64,000 bases of DNA from Eledone cirrhosa (lineage: Eukaryota; Mollusca; Cephalopoda; Octopoda; Eledonidae). Each line of letters opens with the position of its first letter. Within the stretch, counting starts at the first letter, position 1. The stretch lies in assembly GCA_964016885.1 (NCBI GenBank), contig OZ024744.1:71280136-71344135 (forward strand), written 5' to 3'. The notes under the pieces were generated by a model. That model searched no databases. It was given only the letters and a program-made list of their open reading frames with translations, and was not told the origin of the DNA. This document shows, piece after piece, positions 21,110 through 30,084 of the stretch. The position numbers and the translations under genes are program-made.

Positions 21110-21545
21110 CATCAACAGTCTCTGTTACCCATCAAGGTTTGTAGGTTATCCTTTTCAATTCTAGTGTCTCTTGCTATGGTATCCTGATATCTGAGCTTTC
21201 TGGTAGAGATCTCCTACAAGAAGTCTAAAACTATCTCATCTTTTGCACAGAAGCAGTGACCAGTAAACTTTCTACAATATTCAATCAGTCATGCACTTAC
21301 TTTTCAATTTTTTCTGTATATCTGATTAAGTGTGGTATGGATCTGCCAAGGAATATTTTGAGCCTTTCTCAGAAAGGCAGTGTAACATCCGTCTATAGGA
21401 CTCTGTAGACGGAAGTGCAAGGCTTAAGTCTCAGAACCATAGAGAAGGATAGGCTCTACTGTTGTTCTAAATAGACTGATTTTAAGTTTGTTTGGTATAT
21501 TGGATTTCCAAATTTAGTCACACAGTAGGAGAGGAGATATGGTCA
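21110..21545 (-). pseudogene. RTE/BovB-like LINE C-terminal fragment
   Basis: Minus-strand blocks: KSNIPNKLKISLFRTTVEPI, LLYGSET-ALHF, IDGCYTAFLRKAQNIPW, LIEYCRKFTGHCFCAKDE, and DTIARDTRIEKDNLQTLM. These follow the RT in RTE/BovB-type LINEs (ETWALT, RRLRFAGHCFR, REDTG). Differs from LINE-A in all blocks. Stops present. Confidence 0.6.
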
Positions 21546-21889
21546 CTGTAAAATAGAGCAACTCAACAAAAGAAGAGAAAGGGAACTGTGTGTGTCATAA
21601 ACAATATTGCAAAATTGACAACAGGTATAAAAACTTTACTGTCATCAGCCATCACAATAGACTTACACAGTTGGAACCCCCACTGATGGTACTGTTTGTC
21701 CATTTGGGATCACAGTCCTCATCAACGCTGTCTGACACTGTCTAGGACTATATTACAAGATGTAAACAAAACAAAACTCACACAAAATTACATGGCAAGG
21801 ACACAACTCTGTATGTCCAATTTGATATCCCTGCCAATGATTGCAGAGTTTCCATGGCCAATTTTGCGCTATATATATATATATATATA
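21546..21889. other. Unassigned stretch
   Basis: No recognisable feature apart from a short (TA)n at 21872-21890. Confidence 0.4.
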
Positions 21890-21915
21890 TACAATATATT
21901 AACAAATGGAAACTA

Positions 21916-22023
21916 TATTTATAAAACCATATTTATTTCATTATACATATTTCAAGGGCCACCAGAGAAAACTATGGTGCGCTTTCATCAGATAAAATAT
22001 AATATAGGTTAGTTTTATAAATA
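21916..22023 (-). ncRNA. Hammerhead ribozyme-like motif, second copy
   Basis: Reverse-strand boxes CTGATGA (21985-21991) and GAAA (21950-21953). Helix II uses AAG/CTT and ACCA/TGGT with a bulged GC/GC pair. The outer helix I pairs TATTTATAAAAC with GTTTTATAAATA. It is homologous to the 9.0-kb motif but differs in the loop, while helix II keeps its pairing. It lies in inverted orientation next to a directly oriented PLE terminal segment. Confidence 0.6.
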
Positions 22024-22187
22024 AATATTGACATGCCCTTAAAAAATGCAACCATTCTGGTTGGAATCTCCTGGATAGTGGAGTTATTAGATTTATTGCT
22101 GGTTTATTTACTCCAATAATTTGACGAGTGCTTTATATCAGTTATAAAAATATTTTGCTTGTTGTATCCCAACAAATTAAATATAAC

Positions 22188-22275
<88 letters not shown>
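22024..22275 (+). repeat. PLE terminal segment with (TA)n(GA)n tail
   Basis: Contains TTTACTCCAATAATTTGACG and ATCAGTTATAAAAATATTTT, homologous to 9130-9215, then about 42 bp of TA and about 40 bp of GA. Confidence 0.7.
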
Positions 22276-22559
22276 ACAATTAGAAACGTTCATCGTATTC
22301 TGAATAAAGAAAATTAGCCTGATAGTGGGGTTTAAAAACGTCTATTTCTAACTCAATTTCAATCTTTGTTAGTCTTCAAAACAAAGAACGTCTGCTTTGA
22401 TATATATATATATATTTGAGGACACGTCATTTAATAGCTTAAACCTTTTTCTAACTTGTTCTGATTATTATTGCTTTTGAGATAAAAGAAACTAACTCAG
22501 CAAAAGAATAGGCATTTTGTAATAATCGCCTTAAAGATAGAAAATAGTGCTTTAGAGAT
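22276..22559. other. Unassigned stretch
   Basis: AACGT-containing AT-rich DNA with a short TA run near 22400. Nothing recognisable. Confidence 0.4.
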
Positions 22560-23520
22560 TACTTGCTTCCTGAAAGTTGCACGGACATTTGATGCCAAAG
22601 TTTGCAAAGAGCTCAAGGCTGTTAATGGAAATTCAACTGCAGCAACCAAATGTAAAATAGATGCTAAGAGTCGCAATACACTGACGTGTTTGAAAGATGC
22701 ACAAAATTATCGAGCTAAGGAGCTCAAGTTTTCAAGGAACACTATCAGAAGAATTGTGCATTAGAACCTTCAATACTAATCGCACGTGATGCAGTGAAGA
22801 CAATTCATGTCTGCAAAGATGAAATATAACATTCTGATCCATGCAAATCATTTATTGAGCAAATTGAAACATAAAGAGTCTGGAATGCTTTGATTTTTCT
22901 CTGATGAGAAAACCTTTATCAGTACCAAAAGGTCAACCAAAGGAATGATAAATGGTTGTGCAGAAATGCTAAGATGTTCCAATGGTCATTCACTCAAAGT
23001 TTCCAACAAGCGTGATGGTTCTGGGAATTATGAACAGTGAGTGAGATGTCCATACTTCCTGACTTCTTTACTCAGGGCTTAAGAGTCAATGCTGCTGTTT
23101 ATAAGGAGGTATTGGAGAGGCTTATGAGGACTTGTATAGAGAGTGTGAACAAAGAAAGACCATACACCTACTAACAAGACTCCACATCATCTTATAAGGC
23201 CACGACAATCAAAAAAAGGATGAGTTACAATTTCCATGTTCACATCACCCCAAACATATGGCTTCCTAGCTCTCTAGACCTGAATCCATTGGACCACTAC
23301 ACATGGGGCATAGTTGAGAGGCAATTCAATCACCATCCCCATAGAAGTATAAAATCTCTGAAGTTCATCATAACTAATACAATGTCCAAAATAGATAAAG
23401 ATCCTTTGATTCAGGCATGTCAATGTTTTGAACCTCTTATTGAAGCAGTCATCAATGCTAATGGTGGAGATTCATTGAATAGATGCATCAAGAAGAGTCT
23501 CAAGGAAACATGCCAGAAAT
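22560..23520 (+). pseudogene. Tc1/mariner-superfamily transposase relic (DD37D-type)
   Basis: Frameshifted remains of a cut-and-paste transposase. An early helix-turn-helix region gives FDAKVCKELKAVNGNST-like DNA. Catalytic Asp 1 lies in FSDEKTF (codon at 22913). GLRVNAAVYKEVLERLMR leads to ERPYTY-QDS (Asp 2 at 23178; the preceding Gln codon is now TAA). The open frame 23220-23522 holds NIWLPSSLDLNPLDHYTWG and VERQFNHHP. From Asp 2 to the Asp of NPLD is 37 intervening codons in frame, which suggests the maT-like DD37D group rather than classical mariner. Terminal inverted repeats were not identified. Confidence 0.8.
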
Positions 23521-23545
23521 GATTTACCTGTAAATTGAAAACAAA

Positions 23546-23607
23546 ATGATAAACACTAATTGGTTTTCAGACCTAGTTGGGTCTTCATTAGAAGGTGTGT
23601 ATATCAT
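23546..23607 (-). ncRNA. Hammerhead-like motif with mutated core
   Basis: Minus strand: helix I ATGATATACAC pairs with GTGTTTATCAT (10 of 11). Then CTAATGA in place of CTGATGA, a perfect 5-bp helix II AGACC/GGTCT with a 6-nt loop, and GAAA. The architecture is complete but the invariant G of the core is A, so it should be inactive. Belongs to a different PLE-type terminus than the two copies at 9.0 and 21.9 kb. Confidence 0.6.
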
Positions 23608-23799
23608 CTAAACAATCAAAAGAAAACATGTATTTGATGGGCTTATATACCCATTCACTCATAGTAGTATTCTGAATAGGACATACTAATTTGCATATAA
23701 TTTGGTCTTATGTTGGTAGTTGATTAAGATATATATTAAGAAGTTCACAAAGCAGCCAAGTATATAATAAAGTTATATCTGTATATATACAGAGTGGGT

Positions 23800-24957
23800 A
23801 ACTCAGGCTGCCTGGTTTCTTCCTTTTTCTGCAGCCTTCAAATATCATCTGCATTAACTGCCCATGTTTGATTTCCATGCAATATTGTATTTTGCATGCA
23901 TGCATCTTATAGCTGCCCTTTTGTTGTCAACAGAGGTAGTAGCTTCCTAAACTTTTCCCACTTACTTCTTGTTCTAGCTACTCAGAACAACCTCCTTCAC
24001 TGCTAATTAGGTATCCTACATAGCAGAATCTATGAACTACTTCTATATAGCTTTCAGGGATTGGACATTTTTTTAATTTCACTGGAACTCCTGCTACAAA
24101 CTACTCTTGTATATGAAATCTAACTTTTCTGTTAGCCTGCTTACAATCCCACTACACTTTTTGTGTATATTGTATAGAATTCTTATCTACTCCTTTTCTA
24201 CATATTCAGTATGGTCACTTCTCTGATGGAACTGAAGTCTTGTCTTCTTTCCTAAATTTTTTTCTGAATTCTTTTAATTCTAAGTTCTGTTTTCATTGTG
24301 GGAATTTCTTCTCTAACTCTTCCATTGATTCAGCTATAATAACCAGGTTATTAGCATACAGAAGTTTCTGTGGATAGCCTGTCTTGAACTCCTCTGTTAT
24401 GGCCTGATAAACAAGAGAAGATTGATCACTGAGACTTAGTGAACATCTACCCTGCACATTGAGTTCCTCACTAAACTCCTTACCTACTCTCACTTTACTG
24501 ACATCACCTGTGTACATGACTTGCACTGCTCTGATGAACCATTCAACTACATTTAATTTCCTTAAGGACCATCAGATAACAGATCATAGAATTTTGTCAA
24601 AGGTCTTCCCTAGATCAATGAAAGTTACATAAAGAAAAGGATGTCATTAAGAAGAGGACATCTATGGTACCTTCTCCTAGCATAAACCAAATCACATCTA
24701 ATCTTTTCTTAATTAGTTGTGCAAAAACTCTTTCTTTCACTTTCATAACTTGATCTATCAGTTTTATACTCCTGTAGTTTCTCTTTTCTAGAACATCACT
24801 TTGTAATAATTAGTGATTATACTGCTACATAAGTCATTGGGTTTGAACCCATCATGTGTTATTTGATTAAAAATGTCACTTCTCCAGATGATTTCTTTCC
24901 TGCAGCTTTATCCTTTTTTTTCATTTCTCTGATTGCCTCTTTGAGTTTACTGTAGTT
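23800..24957 (-). pseudogene. LINE-A RT and C-terminus, decayed
   Basis: From 24957 downward: a YRSIKLIDQVMKVKER-like RT start, FVTFIDLGKTFDK-like DNA, then AVQVMYTGDVSKVRVGKEFS and ITEEFKTGYPQKLLYANNLV (YAND in place of YADD, inactive), EELEKKFPQ, a finger remnant, and a C-terminal part down to MHACKIQYCMEIKHG. 3' tail absent. 5' end abuts repeat R1. Confidence 0.7.
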
Positions 24958-25370
24958 AGTTCACTGATACCAATGAAATTGATGCGAATAGCTAGAGGAA
25001 TAATGCTTTTCTCAATCTTAAAAGTGATATAACTAAAGATTAATTAAAACTCTCATTAGAAATTTTTGTTTACATACAATATATTTACATTAATTACAAA
25101 ACAATATTATTAATTTAATAAAGATTAATTGTGCAATTATATTTTTATTTATATTTTTATTGGTGTTTTCTAAAAAAAATATTTATTTTTTTTATTTGAA
25201 CTTATATAATGAAAAACTAAAATTCTCATGTATTTTCCATGACAAGCTGTACCTAACTCACTGTAAGTGAATTGGAAGGTGTCAAGCACTTCCTCACCTC
25301 CCAATTTAAGTTTAGGTTGACATGTTTACAATTTGATTTCCTATCATATTAAGATTTTATATTTTTATCC
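24958..25370 (-). repeat. Interspersed repeat R1, copy 2 (empty site)
   Basis: Continuous homologue of the two R1 halves around 10.3-11.5 kb, without the LINE-A. Shared words: CTGATACCAATGAAATTGAT, AATTGGAAGGTGTCAAGCAC and CACTTCCTCACCTCCCAATT. Confidence 0.75.
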
Positions 25371-25589
25371 ACCACTGGAATACACACCCTTCCTGTCAGG
25401 TATAAAACTTAAAAGCTGTCACCATCAGTGCTGGTACCATGAAAGGTAGGTCTGAGGTGATAGTAGAGATGCTGGGCAGAGACCTATACATCAATCTCAG
25501 CCAAATTTCTCACAGTTACAAATTTTTCTAGAAGGTTGACAACCCTGGGGTGGGAGCAGTAGATATGCTGTTGGCAGAGAAATGAATAC

Positions 25590-25800
25590 ATTAATTGAGA
25601 TAGTCAGAACATATGACAGTTATGTGTTCAGCTCACAATCATAAGGTTGTTAGTTCAATTCCCAACCAGATGGTGCATTGTGTTGTTGAGCAAGAAACTT
25701 TATTTCACATTGCTCTAATCCACTCAGTTGGATCTTGTAACTTGCTATCCCAATGGTACTCAGTTGCATTAGCCTTTGTTTTTCCCTTTGACAACATTGA
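25590..25800 (+). mobile_element. tRNA-derived SINE of a second family
   Basis: B-box-like GGTTGTTAGTTCAATTCCC is preceded by TGTTCAGCTCACAATCATAA, then a body with GTTGAGCAAGAAACTTTATT and CCACTCAGTTGGATCTTGTA. The tRNA-like head and the SINE body are unlike the OK type. Confidence 0.6.
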
Positions 25801-25832
25801 GTCGTCAAATTAAAACATACCTAGAACACTGT

Positions 25833-26135
25833 GTAAAATGGCAGTGCTGGTTCCATGATATAGCACACCCAGTACACTTTGTTAAGTGGCAATGTTGGTA
25901 CCATGATAAAACACACCCAGTACACCCTGTAAAGTGGTAGTACCGGTGCCATGATAAAACACACCCAGTACACTCTGTAAAGTGGTAGTGTTGGTGTCAT
26001 GATAAAACACACCCAGTTCACTCTGTAAAGTGGTAATGCTGGTGACATGATAAAATGCATCCAGTACACCCTGTAAAGTGGAAGAGCAGGTGCCATGTTA
26101 AAAATACACCTAGTAGACTCTGTAAAGTGGTTGGT
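25833..26135. repeat. 48-bp minisatellite derived from LINE-A tail
   Basis: Six units of exactly 48 bp start at 25833, 25881, 25929, 25977, 26025 and 26073, with a partial seventh at 26122. Each begins G-T-A-A-A-G-T-G-G and carries CCATGATAAAACACACCCAG. Because 48 is a multiple of three, the minus strand stays open and reads as a 16-residue repeat (LPLYRVYWVCFIM core); I take that as incidental. Confidence 0.92.
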
Positions 26136-26229
26136 ACTAGAAGGGAATCCATGTCAAAATATAGAACATATAAATAAGTGGTTCACCAACCTGTCCAGTC
26201 ACAGAACGTCCAATTTATGCTACATGGAA

Positions 26230-26660
26230 AGGAGACATAAGATGATGATGATGATGGTGATGATGGTGGTGGTGGTGGTGATGATGATGATGATGATGAT
26301 GATGATGGTGGTGATGATGGTGATGATGACGATGATGGTGATGATGATGATGACTCACCACTACACCACTACCTACACTATCCACACTACTCACACTACA
26401 CTACTACCTACACTGTACCACTACCAACACTACCCATACATGATGATGATGATGATGAATGTATGTGTGTGTAAAAGGAAGGAAGGAGATGGTGAAAGAA
26501 CTATAGCAAAGCAGCGGCTGGCATTCCATTTGCTACTCTGTGTGCGAATGTATGTGTATGTATGTGTTTGTCTAAATGTATGTGTGTGTGTGTTTGTGTG
26601 AATGTATGTGTGTGTTTGTACGAATGTATGTGTACTTGTGTGAAAATATGTCCGTCAGTG
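26230..26660. repeat. Compound (GAT)n, (CACTAC)n and (TG)n microsatellite
   Basis: GATGATGGTGATG-type units 26241-26350, ACTAC-rich DNA to 26440, then TGTATGTG-type repeats to about 26660. It follows the LINE-A tail minisatellite, consistent with a GATGAT element end that expanded. Confidence 0.85.
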
Positions 26661-26928
26661 TGTATTTTTGTAAGTGTGTTTGTGTTTGCGTGTTTATATT
26701 TATCTACTCATACATACAAAATGTCTGTATATATGCACATAGACACATGCACACACATAGATACACATATGCGTCAGCATGTTGAAAAAAACCCTAGTGT
26801 AATATATTACACACTCAGTATTTTAATGGTACTTAAATGTTTGTAATATATTTATGTGGACTTGAAATTAAACAGTATATATGTCCTCATATGGCTTATA
26901 TAGTTACATGTATTATTCCTTATGTTTA

Positions 26929-27360
26929 AGGATGGTAGATTGGCAGTATTGGTAAAGCATGCTTTACCAACATGCTTTGCAGCATATAGTTACATCCTTT
27001 TATGTTCTGAGTTCAAATCCCGACAAGGTTATTTTGCCTTTCATCTTTAACCCTTTAGCATTTACATTACTCTATATTTACTATTGTATTTTCATGGTAA
27101 AGGTTTTATCTCACATAATATCTTACATAATATCGAAGCTATGAGATTTTGATGTTATTTATTTTGAGAACAATACCTTAACATTGGCATGGGTACCCGA
27201 TTATGGCCAGTTTGAACAGAAAGAGGTGAGAGAATTCTGACTGTTTCAATGCTAAAGGGTTAAAGGATCAATAAAATAAAGTACCAGTAATGCACTGGGG
27301 TTGATTTAATCAACTTTCTCTTCCCCCAAAATAGTTGGCCTTGTTCTTAAATTATAAACC
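26929..27360 (+). mobile_element. OK-type SINE split by MITE M5
   Basis: Head GATTGGCAGTATTGG and B-box GTTCAAATCCC before the MITE; tail CAATAAAATAAAGTACCAGT after it. Flanked by a 17-bp duplication, ATTATTCCTTATGTTTA at 26912-26928 and ATTATTTCTTATGTTTA at 27361-27377, differing at one base. Confidence 0.92.
27047..27263. mobile_element. MITE M5 inside the SINE
   Basis: TTAACCCTTTAGCATTTACA to ATGCTAAAGGGTTAA, with TTAA on both sides. Removing it and one TTAA restores CATCTTTAAAGGATCAAT, which aligns base for base with the SINE consensus CATCCTTACGGGGTCGAT. Confidence 0.93.
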
Positions 27361-27377
27361 ATTATTTCTTATGTTTA

Positions 27378-28230
27378 GTAACCTTTCTTTCAACAAAAGC
27401 CTTATAATACCTTTAGACAGTTCTTAGAACCATATATCTGACAATTAAAGTAGGATGACCATGAGGAAAGTTGACGAATCATTTATTTGGTAATCATGCT
27501 ACGGAGCTTACCACGGCTACACAACAACAATATCAACATCATCAGCAACAACAACAGCAACAAATATAGCAAAGCTGATAATAGCTGCTATAAGAATTCA
27601 TTCAATTAATCTAAATATAAATTTGTAAATCAGCTTCATTCTCTAAAAGTAATAGTGACTTCTGTTTTTATCAAACTCAAGGCCTTGGTTATTAATGTAG
27701 TATTGTTAAAATATTTGGATGATTTTCCTTTCTCCATTTAAATTTCTTAACCTTTGTTCCACCCAATAGGTTATTCTGGCTTTGGTTCTTGCAATGTTCA
27801 AAATTCTCTTCTAATTTAGTTAGTTTGGCAGCTGGGTGCTGAACTTGGTAAAATTCATTGATTTGGTGTCATGGTGCAACATTTTTATCCATGCACACTT
27901 ACTTACACATACACCTTATAACATAGGCACATATAATATATATATACTCACAAACACACAAAAAGATACTTCCATATCTGAGAGATATACCGTTTTTGTC
28001 AGTTTTAATATATTTAACTTCTCTCGGTTCATAATGTGACTTTCCATCTGAACTTTGCTTGCCTTATTGATCGAATGCATTGTTAGTGTCTCTTATTAGA
28101 TTGGCTTTCTTGAACTTTTCAGGTGACTTGCTATCAATTATGGGAAAATTTCAATTTAGTGTGTGAATGAAAAGGTTAGCTAGTTTTAATATCTACTGCA
28201 CCTCACATTTGTCTCAAAAATTATATATAT

Positions 28231-28235
<5 letters not shown>
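27378..28235. other. Unassigned stretch
   Basis: A CAACAACAGCAACAA run near 27520-27570 and otherwise AT-rich DNA with no recognisable element. Confidence 0.4.
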
Positions 28236-28308
<73 letters not shown>

Positions 28309-28400
28309 CATATATATACATATACATATATATATATACACATATATATACATTTATATATGTATGTATATATATATGTATATATGTATATATGTATATA

Positions 28401-28478
<78 letters not shown>

Positions 28479-28680
28479 TGTATGTATGTATATATGTGTG
28501 TGTACATGTGTGTGCACATATGTGTGATGTGCATGTGTGTGTGTTTGTGTATGTGTGTGTACATGTATGTGTAAGTGTATGTGTGTATGTGTGTATGTGT
28601 GTATGTGTGTATGTGTGCATGTGTGTGTTTGTGCATGTGTGTATGTTTGTGCACGTGAGTGTGTTTCTGTGTGTGTATTA
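28236..28680. repeat. Large compound (TA)n / (TACA)n / (TG)n microsatellite
   Basis: Two long TA tracts (28236-28286, 28413-28471), TACATA/TATG variants between them, then about 180 bp of TGTG(T)ATG repeats. All six frames stay open because of the repeats; none is a gene. Confidence 0.95.
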
Positions 28681-28829
28681 ATCTTACCAACATATCAAAA
28701 GACTTTATCACTTCGATAAATAGGAAGAAAACTCAACAAATAACCTGAAGTTGTGTTTTAAACCAGTCAGAACTGGGTAAAATTATTCTTTTAATACGCA
28801 ACTCATGGAAAATAAGTGTGAATTTTGAT

Positions 28830-29110
28830 CGATAGAATCGAGTCAATCGACAAGGTCCTAGACTTTCATTTGCTTACTAAGTGGTGGTGGGGGAGCTCAT
28901 CAAATTGGACCAAGGAAAGAATGTTTCCATTGGCCTTTTCATTGTTAATACTACCTACTGGTTACAATACCTGATAGAAAGAGGAACATGAAATAAAGTG
29001 TCTTGTTCAAGGACCAAAATGCATCGGTCAGTTCAGGAATCAAAATCACAACCTCATAATTGTGAGTTCAATTCTTTAACCACTAAACTAAGAGCCTATT
29101 ATTGTCTCAT
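28830..29110 (-). mobile_element. tRNA-derived SINE, third family
   Basis: On the minus strand the head reads GGCTCTTAGTTTAGTGGTTA (A-box-like) then GAGGTTGTGATTTTGATTCC (B-box-like), followed by a body with CTTGAACAAGACACTTTATT. 3' part uncertain. Confidence 0.6.
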
Positions 29111-29200
29111 TCTGAATATGATTGCTAGCATGTATAAGAAAACTTAGTGGAATAAGCTAAGCTGAGGGAGTAAATGGTAGAAGCTTTGAGAGATGACTTA

Positions 29201-29368
29201 TATCAAAGGTTCCGAAAGTGGGTTCTGTGGAACCCAAGGAGATTCTGTGAAAAAAGGCAGAGGAGTATATTTATATTACAACCATATAACAGTATTAGAC
29301 TTTGGGGTTCCCCAAAGTTTCAGAACCAAAAAGAGTTCTGCATTTGAAAAAGTTTGAAACCCTGACTT
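29201..29368. mobile_element. Possible hAT-type MITE
   Basis: Left end CAAAGGTTCCGAAAGTGGGT and right end read inward CAGGGTTTCAAACTTTTTCA are weakly complementary and have the hAT style. Interior TTCTGTGGAACCCAAGGAGA and GGGGTTCCCCAAAG. No clean duplication. Confidence 0.4.
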
Positions 29369-29519
29369 GGAGTATTCCTCTTTGGCTGGAAATATTTAAA
29401 GTTATTGTTTATGCCTAGTTTAGGTCAAATTCAGCAGATCTTTGATGAAGATATTTCAGATATGACTATCTATGTTTCTATATATAAAGGAATACATTCC
29501 CTAATGCACCATTTCTTTT

Positions 29520-29738
29520 TTAAGGTACTAGTATTTTTTCAACACGCTGGGTGTCAGGTATTATTTCTTTTAATGCTGCTTCCACTTGTGCTTGTGGCAC
29601 TACCTCCAGTTGCTTTGATTTTAGAGAAAAGCATCTGTAAATCAGGGTTTTCCTTTCTGTTGCTGTTAATTCTTCAGGTGGAATATTTACATTAGCCCAG
29701 CTTTTCTCTAGTTTAATAAATTTGGCGGCTTGTGCCAA
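29520..29738 (-). CDS. Unidentified 72-codon frame
   Basis: Translation has balanced, non-repetitive composition, with FIKLEKSWANVNIPPEELTA and KSKQLEVVPQAQVEAALKEI. It has no motif I can name, no signal peptide and no membrane segment. It could be a fragment of a retroelement ORF1 (LINE-C lies 350 bp away on the other strand), a pseudogene or an exon. Included because its composition differs from the low-complexity shadows around it. Confidence 0.25.
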   Translation of the reverse strand: MAQAAKFIKLEKSWANVNIPPEELTATERKTLIYRCFSLKSKQLEVVPQAQVEAALKEIIPDTQRVEKILVP

Positions 29739-30084
29739 ACATGTGGTTTTTTTTTTGTATAACGTTCATTTCAAAGAATTCTGTTGTTCTTGCAGTCGTT
29801 GATGTGAATGTATTTTTGTTGGTGTAAATGTTGTTGTTCATGTTGTTACCATTTGTGTTGTTTTTTTATTGTTATTTTTGTTGTTTTTTTCTGTTATATT
29901 TCCTGTTATTATAATGTTGGTGGCAATGGTAGTGGTGGTGGTCGTGGAGGTGGCAGTAGTGACGGTGTTGGTGTTAGCGTTATGATGAGGGGAGGAATAT
30001 CAATCTTAGATGAAATATGTGCTCTCAAGTTAAGAAAAGGAGGAAAGGGATTATGATATAAAAAGTAACTTCAAAACCTGATTT
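29739..30084. other. GT-rich unassigned stretch
   Basis: TGTTGTT-rich DNA, then a GGTGGTGGTCGTGGAGGTGG run near 29930. No element recognised. Confidence 0.4.

Noticed and set aside
25833..26135. CRISPR array, given regular 48-bp spacing
   Set aside because: The whole 48-bp unit is repeated with no unique spacers, and it matches LINE-A tails.
28167..28719. Several long frames on both strands, such as YIYIYI-, CVCVCV- and HTHTHT-rich proteins
   Set aside because: They are translations of TA, TG and CA microsatellites in all frames and carry no other sequence.
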